Shown here one piece after another: positions 8,273 through 18,742 of a stretch of DNA of 64,000 bases. Position 1 is the first letter of the stretch. Every line of letters starts with the position of its first letter. The notes beneath the pieces were generated by a model, which was not told the origin of the DNA, did no database searches, and saw only the letters and a program-made list of their open reading frames with translations. A program made the translations under genes and the position numbers. Origin of the DNA: Deltaproteobacteria bacterium (GTDB lineage: Bacteria; Desulfobacterota; DSM-4660; Desulfatiglandales; HGW-15); contig JAGVAP010000014.1 in assembly GCA_020060215.1 (NCBI GenBank), forward strand, positions 1-64,000, written 5' to 3'.

Positions 8273-11200
8273 TTGATTTTCTCCGGGTTAGAAGAGTCGA
8301 TAAGTTTCGTTCAAAGTATGTACTTAGACCGCATAACTCACGATAGGTTTTCTCGGCATCATCTGTTCGGCCAACCAACAGAAAGAGTCTGAAAATTGTA
8401 AGCTTCACAGGAATGGAATGGCGATGCGCTTCGAGGCTGATCAGGACTTCCTCCGGCGTTCTTCCATTGAGATTAGAGATGCTCTTCAGACACTCTTTTT
8501 CCCCATCGGCAAGCAAACACCAATACAGGCTTCCACCGTCTGAAAATGTTTTCAGATCATCGTGCAGCCTCTCGCCCAGAACAAACTGAGCCCATTTTGT
8601 GAGCATCAGGTCGATAGGGTCGCGCTTGGTCAAACCTTTCAGGTCACCTTGAATGCTGCCGAAGTGGCCTTTCTTGAAGTGGATCACGCCTTCCAATCTC
8701 TTGAATTTGTCCATCATCTCCGCAGGCGGGTCCTTTGTCTCGTAGAGGAATTGCCTTGCATCCTCTAATGCACCATCTCTTGTAACCCTGCACGCGGAGA
8801 AAAAAGAAACTTCAGCCGATCCCAATCCTCTGTTCTTCCCTTCTTCAAGGGCATAGCGGAAGATTAAGCTTTGCCCTTCTGACCAGAATGGTTGCTTCAA
8901 GGCATAGGACAAAAAATCAGCGTATGTCTCAGGTGATGAGCCAAAGGACTTGATTGCCCTTCTCAGGACCTCCCTTGCTTCCGCAGGCGATCCCAGATGG
9001 TCAAGTAGGGATGCGGCCTTCTCAAGCCGACGCACATCTGACAGGCCATTATGGAAGGATTGGAGGATCAGTGACTTGATCTTCTCTGGATCGAGTAAAG
9101 AGTTCTCATGGGCGATCAAGGCCGCCTTGTATGCAGAGAGGCTGTCTGAGGGATCCTTCTTGACTTTCTGAAGGTAGTGCTCTAACTCGAGGGCAGGATC
9201 GATGAATTCATAGCGGACCTCTTTAGTCCCGGAGTCGACATACACCCCTTCTGAATTGAGGATGAAGGCCTTCAGGACAAGTGTTCTGGTCTTTGTCCCA
9301 GGGAAATTCCAGGTTACTGACCCCTCGAAGGCTCCCACCCCATTTACAACCGTTTCCCCGCACAACTCGCCAAGATTGTTGAGGAGCCTTAACTGAATAG
9401 TGGTATCTGGAGGTCCATCAACTTCAAGGTAAAAGGCGGCCTCGTCCAGGTAGACCGCAGCCTCCCTACCATCCTTGGAAGAATGGGATAGCTTGGTGAT
9501 GGTGGGCCGCCAGATTATCGTAAAATTGAGGGCTTGGCCACAATGCTCTATGCAGACTTGGCTTTTGGTCGTCGATATGAGCCTTTCGAAATTCGACTTG
9601 TGCAGCTTCAGCTGACCTGTGGTATCAGAAACATACTTCTTCTTTTCCGACCCTATCTGAAGTGCCATTTGCCCGTTCGCTGAGCCGTATACGTAGAGTG
9701 TCTTTCCCTCAAGGGAATCCAGATAAATCTCGCTGCCGATTTCACTCTGCTCTAACCTGCAGCCAAAAATTACGGGTATATATTCGAAAGAGAGCGACAC
9801 CCGTGGTCGCTCAAGTATGACATTGTGCCTATAGCCTTGAGTTTCCAGGTGAGCAACTCCCAGCTTTAACTCCATCTCATCATGGAGCCCAGGGGACTTA
9901 TCTCCTGAAAAGCAAAGCTGGCTACTTCTGATGATCACCTTCAGATCATCCTTTTCCTTGAACACCGCCTTGGTCTCTACTAAAGTCAGCGTGGGCAAGA
10001 TGAAGAGGTCGATGCTGTTGCGGTAGGTGTCCCTCCCTCCGAGCTTGCCTCTTTCTATCCAGATTGTATATTTTCCTATTTCGAGGGGAGTACCATCCTG
10101 AAGGGCGCGGAGTTGAGGCTCTCCGAAACGACGGGTTTGCCCCCATTGTCCTTCGCACAGCTTAAAAAATTCTCTCAATGATTTCCGGCCAACCGTAATT
10201 CCGTCAAATGTCAGGACCACATCAAAGAGATCGAGCCTCTCCTGACGGAGGTTCGCGTGGGCAGCGAATTTGGCTTCATGAGGATCTGTTGTGGCGAAAG
10301 GAATTAATTCCCCTGTAACGCTGAAAGTAGCATCCCTATATACGAATTCCGATTGGATAAAGACTTCTTCCGGCTCGGAGAAGTACCACTCATAATCATC
10401 GATCTTCAACTGGAAAGGATCTTGAGGCTTCACCCAGGTAATAGAGTAGATCTTATACCCGCAGTAGCCCGTTTCCACCTCTTCCAATTTGACGCTGGGT
10501 AAGACCACGATGTCCGCAATCTCTGCCCGGGAAAACAAGGTGTAATGCCGCTCGCCTGTCTTTCGCTTACCCGGGTGCACTGGGAAATTCGTATGGTTCG
10601 AGAACAGCATGTGGGTGTCAAGCGTAATGACAATCGGTTCTCCGATCGGCCTGGTTCCCGCGATCACTTGCAACTCGAGCCTGTCGCTCTTGAAATCGGG
10701 AGGGATCTCAAATTTCTCGTAAATTTCGGTCAGCTTCCTGCCATCACCATCAGTAATCCCCCGCCATATCCTTTGATTGCCAATGCGAACCTCGAGCTTG
10801 CTAAAATTTACATCAGGGGAGTAGAAGTCCAGATAGGACAGGAAGACGCACAGGCCTTTTCCCTTTTGACTAAGCTTGAGTGCCGCTGAAAGGTGACATC
10901 CTGTTTTTGCCAGACATGTGAGATTATCTGCAACCAGCGACTGCCCTATCTGCCGCTTTCCCACCCAGGCGTATCCAAAGTTTTTCCCCCCCCAGTAAAG
11001 GGCACTGGCCTCCTCAGATATCCCCCAGTCCCCGATTTGGACCTCGAAAGGATCTCTGCGCTTGATTGCGACGATATCTGACTTGATTGCTCCGGGATAG
11101 GTATTCGGGCTCCCGGGATCAATAAAAATGTTCTCCGGCCAACGCACCATGTCCTCTATGCTGATCCCTAATCGAGGCACCACCACCACGGTTTGGTTCC

Positions 11201-12107
11201 CCACCTGGTACTTCGTGAATGCAATTCCTCGGTCCAAGAGCTGAGCCCACGAGACATCCTCCACCGAAGTAGAGTGCATCCGAATAACTTTGGGTTGTTG
11301 ACTCCTAAGCATTCTCTCGAACCAAGATAACGTTACGTTCTTATGGAAGACCTTTTGGATCAACTCTTCTAGGTCGGCGTTGCTGCCGAAAAGACTCAAT
11401 GGATCGATCGAAATAGCGTCTTTGATTTTCCTTTTCAGTTGATCAACTGCAGCAGCTTGATCAATGGTTCCAAGGTCTCCCAAGAAGTTGAACATGGCAA
11501 CGAGCTTTTCGACGGTGTCGCGTATGACGTATCGGTTTTCCTCCTTCTCTTCAAATTCGTATTGTTCATACACGGAATCGAAAGCCCTCATATCATCGTA
11601 ACTTGCATAGTACCGCAGAAAGAACTCTCTGATCTCATTAAAGCTGATCGATTTCGATTCACGATAGATAGTCTGAACGAGCAACCGCTTTGTGCGCTCT
11701 ATCGGTGGGAAGAACAGGCTTTCTGCGCTCAGCTCCTGGAAAGACTCCCACATGGCATCAAAATAGGTTCGATAGCTAAAGGAATCCGTGTCGAAGACCC
11801 TGTAGATATGATCCCAAAACCCGCCTGAGCGAGGGCGAAACCTAACTAAGAAGAGTGCGGATAGAAGTAGGAAGAACCGCTTGTGCTTTCGATACAGGAT
11901 ACCGGATATTGGATCATCCAGTAGTTTCCTGGTGTGCTCAACAATCTCATCAACTTGGGACTTATCTAACGTTAATTCTTTGAACAAGACAGGGTGGTTC
12001 TTTCTCGGAGTAAGCCCACTGGTATACTTCTCGATCTGCAGATTCCAGATCAGAGATCTGATTTCTTTGATGATCTCATCGCTTTTGTGTGAGAGGCTAT
12101 TGGCCAC
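8265..12107 (-). CDS. Unknown 1280-residue protein, beta-rich with repeat-like C-terminus
   Basis: No family is recognised. The N-terminal 300 residues are helical (LIWNLQIEKYTSGLTPRKN onward). Residues about 320-900 are dominated by beta-rich stretches with Ig-like patterns. Around 890-960 lies a segment resembling a bacterial Ig or adhesin-type domain (TIQLRLLNNLGELCGETVVN). The last 280 residues are a run of helical pairs like TPR or SEL1 repeats (LLDHLGSPAEAREVLRRAIK). There is no signal peptide, so it is probably cytoplasmic. It overlaps the helicase gene by 11 bases and the coiled-coil gene by 8. It may be a large scaffold, or a sensor linking helicase to chaperone. Confidence 0.75.
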   Translation of the reverse strand: MANSLSHKSDEIIKEIRSLIWNLQIEKYTSGLTPRKNHPVLFKELTLDKSQVDEIVEHTRKLLDDPISGILYRKHKRFFLLLSALFLVRFRPRSGGFWDHIYRVFDTDSFSYRTYFDAMWESFQELSAESLFFPPIERTKRLLVQTIYRESKSISFNEIREFFLRYYASYDDMRAFDSVYEQYEFEEKEENRYVIRDTVEKLVAMFNFLGDLGTIDQAAAVDQLKRKIKDAISIDPLSLFGSNADLEELIQKVFHKNVTLSWFERMLRSQQPKVIRMHSTSVEDVSWAQLLDRGIAFTKYQVGNQTVVVVPRLGISIEDMVRWPENIFIDPGSPNTYPGAIKSDIVAIKRRDPFEVQIGDWGISEEASALYWGGKNFGYAWVGKRQIGQSLVADNLTCLAKTGCHLSAALKLSQKGKGLCVFLSYLDFYSPDVNFSKLEVRIGNQRIWRGITDGDGRKLTEIYEKFEIPPDFKSDRLELQVIAGTRPIGEPIVITLDTHMLFSNHTNFPVHPGKRKTGERHYTLFSRAEIADIVVLPSVKLEEVETGYCGYKIYSITWVKPQDPFQLKIDDYEWYFSEPEEVFIQSEFVYRDATFSVTGELIPFATTDPHEAKFAAHANLRQERLDLFDVVLTFDGITVGRKSLREFFKLCEGQWGQTRRFGEPQLRALQDGTPLEIGKYTIWIERGKLGGRDTYRNSIDLFILPTLTLVETKAVFKEKDDLKVIIRSSQLCFSGDKSPGLHDEMELKLGVAHLETQGYRHNVILERPRVSLSFEYIPVIFGCRLEQSEIGSEIYLDSLEGKTLYVYGSANGQMALQIGSEKKKYVSDTTGQLKLHKSNFERLISTTKSQVCIEHCGQALNFTIIWRPTITKLSHSSKDGREAAVYLDEAAFYLEVDGPPDTTIQLRLLNNLGELCGETVVNGVGAFEGSVTWNFPGTKTRTLVLKAFILNSEGVYVDSGTKEVRYEFIDPALELEHYLQKVKKDPSDSLSAYKAALIAHENSLLDPEKIKSLILQSFHNGLSDVRRLEKAASLLDHLGSPAEAREVLRRAIKSFGSSPETYADFLSYALKQPFWSEGQSLIFRYALEEGKNRGLGSAEVSFFSACRVTRDGALEDARQFLYETKDPPAEMMDKFKRLEGVIHFKKGHFGSIQGDLKGLTKRDPIDLMLTKWAQFVLGERLHDDLKTFSDGGSLYWCLLADGEKECLKSISNLNGRTPEEVLISLEAHRHSIPVKLTIFRLFLLVGRTDDAEKTYRELCGLSTYFERNLSTLLTRRKSNE

Positions 12108-15100
12108 CTACAAACTCCGAGAATTGCAGGGCAAGATAGGGGCAGAGATCATTGTTGAACCTGAAGCAACTGTAAGGCAAGTTCAGGTTTCCCCGGCCTT
12201 CATAAGTCAACCGAAGGACGGTGGAAGAGAAGTTCCAGATCCGGTCCCAATTTCTGTTCACAAGAAGCATTGCACCAGAGCCGTTCTCCGCGGAGTCCAT
12301 GACGAGGATCTCCCCCTTCAAGGGATCCTCCCTTATGTTGTTCTGGTTTGGATAGATCTGGCCGTTCAATCCCATCAGATTGATCCCCACATACTTCGGA
12401 AGTGCCCAAACGAGGCTGTGTTTCAAGGTGTGAATTACAATGTACTTCAGAAATGATGTCCTTAGAGTCCCAAGGTTGGTGAGATGATAACTGCAATTCT
12501 CACAGGTTGGAGAGCACTCGGTCTTGCCTGCTTCAGGGCACCATGCACTTCGAGGATCGCTTCTCATTGGCCGGTTATCCCTAAGCTCCCAAGGGTTCAC
12601 CTCCTGCTTTGGCAGGTAGATCTCCCGGACCGTTTGATCTAGATTTGCCAGGTGAGGGCAGTCGGCGGTACATCTCTCCTTGCACGATTCAGGTAAGGAA
12701 GGGCTCTCGAGGAACTTCTTGACCTGCTCACCGGCATTCAATGAGAAGGCATGGGTTTCGAAAAGGTTGGCCAAGTACTTGTTGTCTGGTATCCTTTCCA
12801 CCTTGTAGACCAGCTCGCGTCTTCGAGGGCTGGATCCTTTTTCATATGCGCGGCTATACTCTTCCGCAATGTCGACCACCTGCAGTTCAAAAACTTCCAG
12901 TTTACCAACAGCCACTGTGAGGGGCTCATCCAGCTCTCTGATCTTCCTCAAATAGCGGTGCTGAAAGGTAGTCACCCTGGGCACGTTCACCACTCTCATC
13001 CCGGAACTGGCCCTGTCACAACCCCCGTACCTTGACCAATGCTTGAACATTGCAGGGCGGTAACCCATCCGTATGTATTCATCACCTCTCTTGAAATGCT
13101 CTGGGAAATACAGGAACTTGAGGGCAATGCCGAGCGCATTGTCCAGATTCATATTGTTGAGAGCTTGACCTGAGACCACCAGATCCTTGACCTGGCGGAG
13201 GCGAGGGTCTTTCCACATTCCCAAATGATAGTTGTAGAAGTTGAATACCACTCCGCAATCGACGCAGCGCCACTGCTGCTTCGAAAGCGACCGGAAGCGA
13301 AAGAGGGGGGTGGAAGCCTGAACATAAGTTCCTCCCGACCGAAGCTTCCTCAGAAATTCCCGATCGGAATCTAATCTCCTCTGTATGCATGAGGGATTGA
13401 TGCAAACCCTAGGAACGGGGGGTTCCATTAGGTCACCACATTGCGGACACATGATGAATTGAGTGAGCTGTTTTAGGGGACGGCCACAACGGCAAATCAG
13501 ATTCCTATCCACTTCATCGCTAGTGTAGTTCCTAAGGCAGTTGAGGTTGTCGCAGTAAAACCGGTAGGGGGCATAGGTCACCTGCAACTCCTCGGGTACA
13601 ACAACCTGGCCGGAGAAATAGCGAAGCTCCCTCTGATTCCGTGGGAATCCTTGCCCCAGTCGATCACCAAAATATGCGAGGAGTTTCTCATAATCCCAGA
13701 AAAGGTCCACTAGCTGCCTCTCGGTCTCATCATCTGCCTTCAAGACCGGGTTTAAGATCTGAAATGAATTCAGCCCCTGTCGCGCATAAGCGTTCGGGGG
13801 AAATGACCTGACAGCCCTTATTCTGGAGACCTCCTCCACAAACTTGTCTTCCCCAGTGCCCTTAGCGAAAATGCTGACGGTTTCACCGTCTCCGCGCAAG
13901 GGCGTCAGCAGATCTCTATCCACAGCGTCGAAATAGCTGCTAAGGCTCTTATCCGAGTCCCAGTAAAGATCAGGCTTACTGGGATCCCCGTGCAGTGCCA
14001 GGTTCCTGCATTTGTCTACCAGCCAATTCTTCATCAGGTCTTCAGTAATTTCCGTAGGGGCTACTCTTAAGATCGCTGATTCACGCATAAGCCACTTGAG
14101 GTATTTGTCGACCTTCGTGCCTTCTCCCCCTTTGAATATGCGGGCGAACAAGGCGACCCCGAAACTCTCGGGCGCCTGCTCGAGACCAATCTCGGTCCCG
14201 GTCTTCTCATCCTCGAGTCGCAAATTCCTTAGGTGTTTGACCTTGACATCGAACGCTCCACTTTGTGACTTTAGATCTTCAGCCAAAAGATCCAAGATGC
14301 GTCCGAATACGTGCTGTCTGGCGATCATCTTGTTGGTTATAATGATCGGAATGGATTCATATTCAGGTGAGTCAATGAGTTCATCGAATTTGGCATAAAA
14401 GTAGGCATCGATCGCCCCGGCATCATTCAGAATCGTTAAAGCGAGGGAATTGCCCCTCCTGCCGCCCCGTCCTACCCTTTGATAGTATTCATTCGTCGAC
14501 AGGGGGGCGCTGCAGTTGATGACTGTTGAGACAGTCCCGATATCAATGCCCAACTCCAGAGTCCTGGTGGCGATCATGATATCGATAGGATATTCGACAT
14601 AGCCGCCCGTCTCTATGGGCTTCAGGCTCATAAATCGGTTAATCGCTTCCAGCCTCTGTTTCTTTTTGAGGGCGCCCCTGTGCCACCCTGGATAGACGGC
14701 ACCGAGGAAAGGACTTCCTTGCCCTTGAAGGTATTGGTACCAACCACCGACCTCACTCAAGGCCTCCTTTTCGGCTTTGTCCAGCGGAACCTTTCTTTCA
14801 ATCTTAGGCAGTACGTCTCTGACAACCTCGTGGAAGTACTTGGTCTCGGCCTCATCCATGTAGGTGACCAAACGATCGACATCGTCGGTCTTGTTTGCAA
14901 AGATAAGTAACTTTCTATTCGCAGGATCGGAGAATGAATGGGAAATAGCCAAGGCAGTGTTAAGGCAAGACCTGATGATACTCTGAAAATCTGCAGGCCG
15001 AGCGACAGCGTGATATCGCACTCGATCACTCTTATCGTCGAACTGATAAGGTCTCGTCTTGGTCTCTCTCAGATAAAGTATTTCCTCGGGCTCCGCGTCG

Positions 15101-16533
15101 AACATCAGGGCTGCCAACTGTCCGGCATTTTCAATCGTGGCGCTAAGGCCAAGATAGAGGATCTCACTCCCGGCACAGTCTTCGAGTCGCCTTAGCATGT
15201 GGGAGACGTTGCAGCCAAAAATCCCGTCATAAAGATGAATCTCGTCGAGCACCACGGCTCTTAGGTCGCTTGAGAAAAGTTTGCGGCGCTGTGGATTTTG
15301 AAGGCTTACACTGATCGTGTCGGGATTTGTAATGAGGATATCCGGGGGCCGAGAGATGATATCCTGCACCGTTAGCCTGCAGAACTTGTGAACCTTGCCG
15401 CACCCTGGGTGTTGACATCTTATGAAGTAAGGCTCCCCATTTTCCTGCTCAAAGGTGATATTGGCATGCGCACATGCAGGGCATAATTGGATAAGCGGCT
15501 CCTGCTTCAATTGGTATTCCGTACGGGGTGTATCGCCCGTCATGATTCCAATCGTCACCATCTGGTTTTCAGAAAGGCCATCGTTAATGGAGTACAGCAA
15601 TTCCATCATGCGTTTGGTTTGGTCATTAGCCAAGGCCTTGGTAGGGAACATGATGATCGCCTTGACACTCTCAATTGGGTCTTCGGACGGGGACGCATGA
15701 AGGAGGAATTTTTCCTTCTCAAAAAGGATATGCGCCACTAGCGGGAAAACGAATGCCTCAGTCTTTCCGCCTCCCGTAGGAGCAGATATCAGCAAATGTC
15801 CTTTTTCGAAAGCCGCCGGATCATCGAGCTTTGTGAGGATGAAGAAGAAGGCGTCCTCTTGAAAGAGACGAAGGTGACTCGAGGGGGTGAATCCTTTCCA
15901 TATCCGACAGATTGCTTCTGAGAGTCTCTTTGGTAGAATTCTCGAATTTTTCCGGTCGAAACGTTCAAGCACATCCAGGTTTGCTCCTTTGTACTTGAAC
16001 TCGGGGGACCTGCCCGGATTTTGGGTCAACTGCGCCAAGGTGGAGACACCTTCGCAGAATGCAAGCATCTTCTGTGGTTTGAAATTTAGCTCCTCATTTC
16101 TGAGAAAGAACTTGGGTGTAATCCGTTCCTTGCTAGAGGGTCCCGACGGGACCTCAACGATTTGACCCTTATCCATCAGCCCCATTTCCAGAAATTCTTT
16201 GAACTTGTCGGGCTTTAAGATTGAGAAAAGGACATTGTCTTCCTTAGCAATAACCCTCGGGTCATCAGGGCTCTCGATAATAGATGTCTGCTCCTCTGGG
16301 AGGTGAATGACCCTCTGGTTGTTGGCATCCTCAATGATAGCGGGGCGATAGTATACACGTGTCGAGACATCGAATTTCGATTTAGATTTCTTGGAGAGCA
16401 CGACACTCTCGAATCCTGGATGGGCCTTCTCAATGCTCTCAATGATCTGACGGATGGTATTCCCATCAGCATCGATTTGGCCGAGGCCCGAAATTGAATT
16501 CTCACCCAGATGGGACAGCCATACCGTTGTCAT
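12097..16533 (-). CDS. DEAD/DEAH-box helicase with zinc ribbons and DUF1998/MZB C-terminus
   Basis: This 1478-residue superfamily 2 helicase has Walker A SAPTGGGKTEA (250-260), box II VVLDEIHLYD, motif III LSATIENAG and a late RecA-2 motif (YQRVGRGGRRGN). A zinc site CPACAHANITFEQENGE is inserted before box II. Further cysteine ribbons sit in the C-terminal half (CDNLNCLRNY, CRCGRPL, CPQCGDLM, WRCVDCG). The end has the DUF1998/MZB signature HTLKHSLVWALPKYVGI and VMDSAENGSGAMLLV. This architecture is shared by MrfA and by helicases of DISARM, Druantia and Dpd loci. The start follows AAGGAGA. It would translocate on DNA; which defence subtype it belongs to is not settled. Confidence 0.92.
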   Translation of the reverse strand: MTTVWLSHLGENSISGLGQIDADGNTIRQIIESIEKAHPGFESVVLSKKSKSKFDVSTRVYYRPAIIEDANNQRVIHLPEEQTSIIESPDDPRVIAKEDNVLFSILKPDKFKEFLEMGLMDKGQIVEVPSGPSSKERITPKFFLRNEELNFKPQKMLAFCEGVSTLAQLTQNPGRSPEFKYKGANLDVLERFDRKNSRILPKRLSEAICRIWKGFTPSSHLRLFQEDAFFFILTKLDDPAAFEKGHLLISAPTGGGKTEAFVFPLVAHILFEKEKFLLHASPSEDPIESVKAIIMFPTKALANDQTKRMMELLYSINDGLSENQMVTIGIMTGDTPRTEYQLKQEPLIQLCPACAHANITFEQENGEPYFIRCQHPGCGKVHKFCRLTVQDIISRPPDILITNPDTISVSLQNPQRRKLFSSDLRAVVLDEIHLYDGIFGCNVSHMLRRLEDCAGSEILYLGLSATIENAGQLAALMFDAEPEEILYLRETKTRPYQFDDKSDRVRYHAVARPADFQSIIRSCLNTALAISHSFSDPANRKLLIFANKTDDVDRLVTYMDEAETKYFHEVVRDVLPKIERKVPLDKAEKEALSEVGGWYQYLQGQGSPFLGAVYPGWHRGALKKKQRLEAINRFMSLKPIETGGYVEYPIDIMIATRTLELGIDIGTVSTVINCSAPLSTNEYYQRVGRGGRRGNSLALTILNDAGAIDAYFYAKFDELIDSPEYESIPIIITNKMIARQHVFGRILDLLAEDLKSQSGAFDVKVKHLRNLRLEDEKTGTEIGLEQAPESFGVALFARIFKGGEGTKVDKYLKWLMRESAILRVAPTEITEDLMKNWLVDKCRNLALHGDPSKPDLYWDSDKSLSSYFDAVDRDLLTPLRGDGETVSIFAKGTGEDKFVEEVSRIRAVRSFPPNAYARQGLNSFQILNPVLKADDETERQLVDLFWDYEKLLAYFGDRLGQGFPRNQRELRYFSGQVVVPEELQVTYAPYRFYCDNLNCLRNYTSDEVDRNLICRCGRPLKQLTQFIMCPQCGDLMEPPVPRVCINPSCIQRRLDSDREFLRKLRSGGTYVQASTPLFRFRSLSKQQWRCVDCGVVFNFYNYHLGMWKDPRLRQVKDLVVSGQALNNMNLDNALGIALKFLYFPEHFKRGDEYIRMGYRPAMFKHWSRYGGCDRASSGMRVVNVPRVTTFQHRYLRKIRELDEPLTVAVGKLEVFELQVVDIAEEYSRAYEKGSSPRRRELVYKVERIPDNKYLANLFETHAFSLNAGEQVKKFLESPSLPESCKERCTADCPHLANLDQTVREIYLPKQEVNPWELRDNRPMRSDPRSAWCPEAGKTECSPTCENCSYHLTNLGTLRTSFLKYIVIHTLKHSLVWALPKYVGINLMGLNGQIYPNQNNIREDPLKGEILVMDSAENGSGAMLLVNRNWDRIWNFSSTVLRLTYEGRGNLNLPYSCFRFNNDLCPYLALQFSEFVGGQ

Positions 16534-16584
16534 TCAAATCTCCTTCTATAGATACGAGATCTCATGTTCGGCTTCCGAGACCTA

Positions 16585-18258
16585 TTAGATTGCTTTAAGC
16601 GCCGACTTGACCGCTTCGCCGATACTCTCAGAGACAAGCAGAATCAAATGAGTCTTTGCCCTGGAGGTTCCGACGTACATAATTTCCTCTATCTGACCGG
16701 TGTCCATCCGACTGTCGATCTCGGCGAGAACAATGACGGGTCGCTCTAGTCCTTTGAATTTTCGAACTGTCGTGACAAAGACTTCGCCGGGGGATAGAGG
16801 CAGTTGTTCAGAAAGGGTATAATTCCCCAGTCTCAGGCCGAAGAGATTACTGGTATTTGCACCAAGGGGTGTCAGGATTGCAACTTCATTTCGGGTGAAT
16901 CGGGCTTCTTCAAACAATTTGTGCAATTCATTTCTAAGTAGCTTCAACCCCTCGTCGCGAGACTTATACCAAAGAACCTCGATCGGGACACCGTCAGGAC
17001 CAATTGCCCTTATCTCAACCGTGCCTTTGTAGAAGTGTTTTACTACATTGAAGACACTCTGGGTGTTTCTGCAGTTTTCATCCAACTGATAAGATTCGCT
17101 TTCCCCTGAAATGGAGCTGCGATCGCGATAGAGCTGCTGGTTGTTATCATAAAAGACGTAAAAGATTCCGTTGTCGGGATCATGGAGAAGGTGGGGTAGA
17201 ACCTCCATCCACTCGATTCGGAAATCCTGAGCTTCATCAACTATAATGGCATCATACTGAGACCCAAGAGTATCGATAGCTCGAAGGAGACCGTTAGGGA
17301 GTGTGTCGATGAAGTAATTGGGATCACTCTCTCTGCCAGGCAAAGATTGTCCGGATTTCCTTGTCCAATGGACACAGACCTGGTGAAAGCTAAAGACGTC
17401 AAACTGAAGGTTGTATTTTAGCTCTAGTCCAATGTGGTCCGCTAAAGGTCGGTTGAAACATGTGAAAAGGACCCTCATGCCATTTGAAGCCAGTTGTCGC
17501 GCCTTTTCTACGGCAAGAAAGGTTTTCCCTGCCCCTGCACACCCGCTGATTGCTGCACGACGCTGGCCCGAAAGAAAGCGCAGGTAACGAAATTGTCTCT
17601 CTGTGAGGATTGAGATGTTTTCTGCATCTTCCCTAGCCTTTTCTGCTAACAAAGGATTTCGAATCTCTGTACTTAATGCAAAGGTTCTGATCATCAGCTC
17701 GAGTGGGCGTTCTCCCGGTGGTGAACCTCCACCTTTTTCACCCTTCCAGAACGAAAAAACTCGCTTAAGGCAGGTTTCAATACTCTGCAGATCGGTGAAA
17801 TCGATGATGATCTTTTTGGGAGCATTCGGCCTAAACCACTCGCTTTCGATAACGGAGTCTGGTAATGCCGCTGCGTGCCCAAACAAGACCCTCGAATTGG
17901 GCCAACCCTTTGTTGCCTGTAGTCTGGCGATGAGGTTGTGTTTTGCAGCTGTCGCCTGCTCAAAGGGGTCCTTGATGAAGTGCACCTCGCCATTGCGATC
18001 CTTGCTGGTATAAACACCTTCGTTGTAGGCGATCAGGCCTCCTTTTGCCTCGACCACAAGGATACCTATTTTGGCATGTCCTATAATGAAATCGGTCTGA
18101 CCGTCGCAGGGCCTACCCTGTGCATCTTTTCCGACCCACTTGACATTGTGTAGAACGACCCATTCATTACTGAGATTATGTTTAAAGAGATCGTAAAGTT
18201 TTTCCTCAGCTGGGGATTTGCAGTCCGGGTCGAAGGTGCCAGGGTACATTCTAGCCAT
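16585..18258 (-). CDS. NERD nuclease-domain fused to superfamily 1 helicase
   Basis: The 557-residue protein has an N-terminal NERD domain with a PD-(D/E)XK-type site: acidic helix SPAEEKLYDLF, D56 in GQTDFII and E70-A-K72 in LVVEAKGG. It is followed by a UvrD/DUF2075-like helicase with Walker A SGCAGAGKTFLAV (238-250), box II IIVDEAQDF and a late motif YVGTSRAKTHLILL. It is the first gene of the Hsp70 operon, 51 bases upstream of the DEAD-box helicase, and has GGGAG before its ATG. A nuclease-helicase fusion suggests DNA end processing. Confidence 0.9.
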   Translation of the reverse strand: MARMYPGTFDPDCKSPAEEKLYDLFKHNLSNEWVVLHNVKWVGKDAQGRPCDGQTDFIIGHAKIGILVVEAKGGLIAYNEGVYTSKDRNGEVHFIKDPFEQATAAKHNLIARLQATKGWPNSRVLFGHAAALPDSVIESEWFRPNAPKKIIIDFTDLQSIETCLKRVFSFWKGEKGGGSPPGERPLELMIRTFALSTEIRNPLLAEKAREDAENISILTERQFRYLRFLSGQRRAAISGCAGAGKTFLAVEKARQLASNGMRVLFTCFNRPLADHIGLELKYNLQFDVFSFHQVCVHWTRKSGQSLPGRESDPNYFIDTLPNGLLRAIDTLGSQYDAIIVDEAQDFRIEWMEVLPHLLHDPDNGIFYVFYDNNQQLYRDRSSISGESESYQLDENCRNTQSVFNVVKHFYKGTVEIRAIGPDGVPIEVLWYKSRDEGLKLLRNELHKLFEEARFTRNEVAILTPLGANTSNLFGLRLGNYTLSEQLPLSPGEVFVTTVRKFKGLERPVIVLAEIDSRMDTGQIEEIMYVGTSRAKTHLILLVSESIGEAVKSALKAI

Positions 18259-18742
18259 TCAGAGATCTCCCGAGCGAATGGTCATGCACTGACGACGATA
18301 ACGGGCAGCCGGTTTGGGGTCAGGGTTCCCACCCCCACAGAGCAAACTCACCTTTGAAGTCCCTTTCTCAAAACTGTCTGGCTGCGGCCGATGCGGTCAC
18401 CTCTCAAAAAGCACAAAACCCCCATCTTCTCAGTGAAGTGGGGGCATCTTATTTCCGCAAGGTCTAGCAAGGTGTCTCCTTGATCCTCCCAGAAGCCTTA
18501 GGGAAAGGCAAAACTTGGGTACCCTACATCAATTGCTTTATCAAATCAATACCTTTTCCGGAGACCCGAGGGCGCTTCACTGCCCTATCAGAGGATCTTG
18601 TCCCATGGTTGTGACAGATACGGTCAAACCTCTTTCAGTTTTTTCGGTGCGATCAGAAAAAGACGGGTGCCAGTAAGAAGAGGGACCAGTTGATCGAGGT
18701 GACTGGAATATTGGGGTGGCCGGCTGTAGCGTGATAGGTAAT
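18259..18742. other. Intergenic region between two minus-strand operons
   Basis: This 484-base gap should contain the promoter of the NERD-helicase operon and the end of the XRE-helicase transcript. A strong terminator-like hairpin (18419-18444) lies in it and is listed separately. No credible protein or RNA gene was seen, and no clear -35/-10 pair could be fixed by eye. Confidence 0.5.
18400..18444 (-). terminator. Rho-independent terminator-like hairpin
   Basis: On the minus strand CCCCCACTTC, a short loop and GAAGATGGGGG form a stem of about ten pairs with one bulge, followed by TTTTGTGCTTTTT. It lies about 300 bases past the stop of the Ski2-like helicase (18743) and before the NERD-helicase start (18258), so it probably separates the two operons. 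The same tail, GGGGTTTTGTGCT, follows another hairpin at 45090-45123. Confidence 0.6.
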
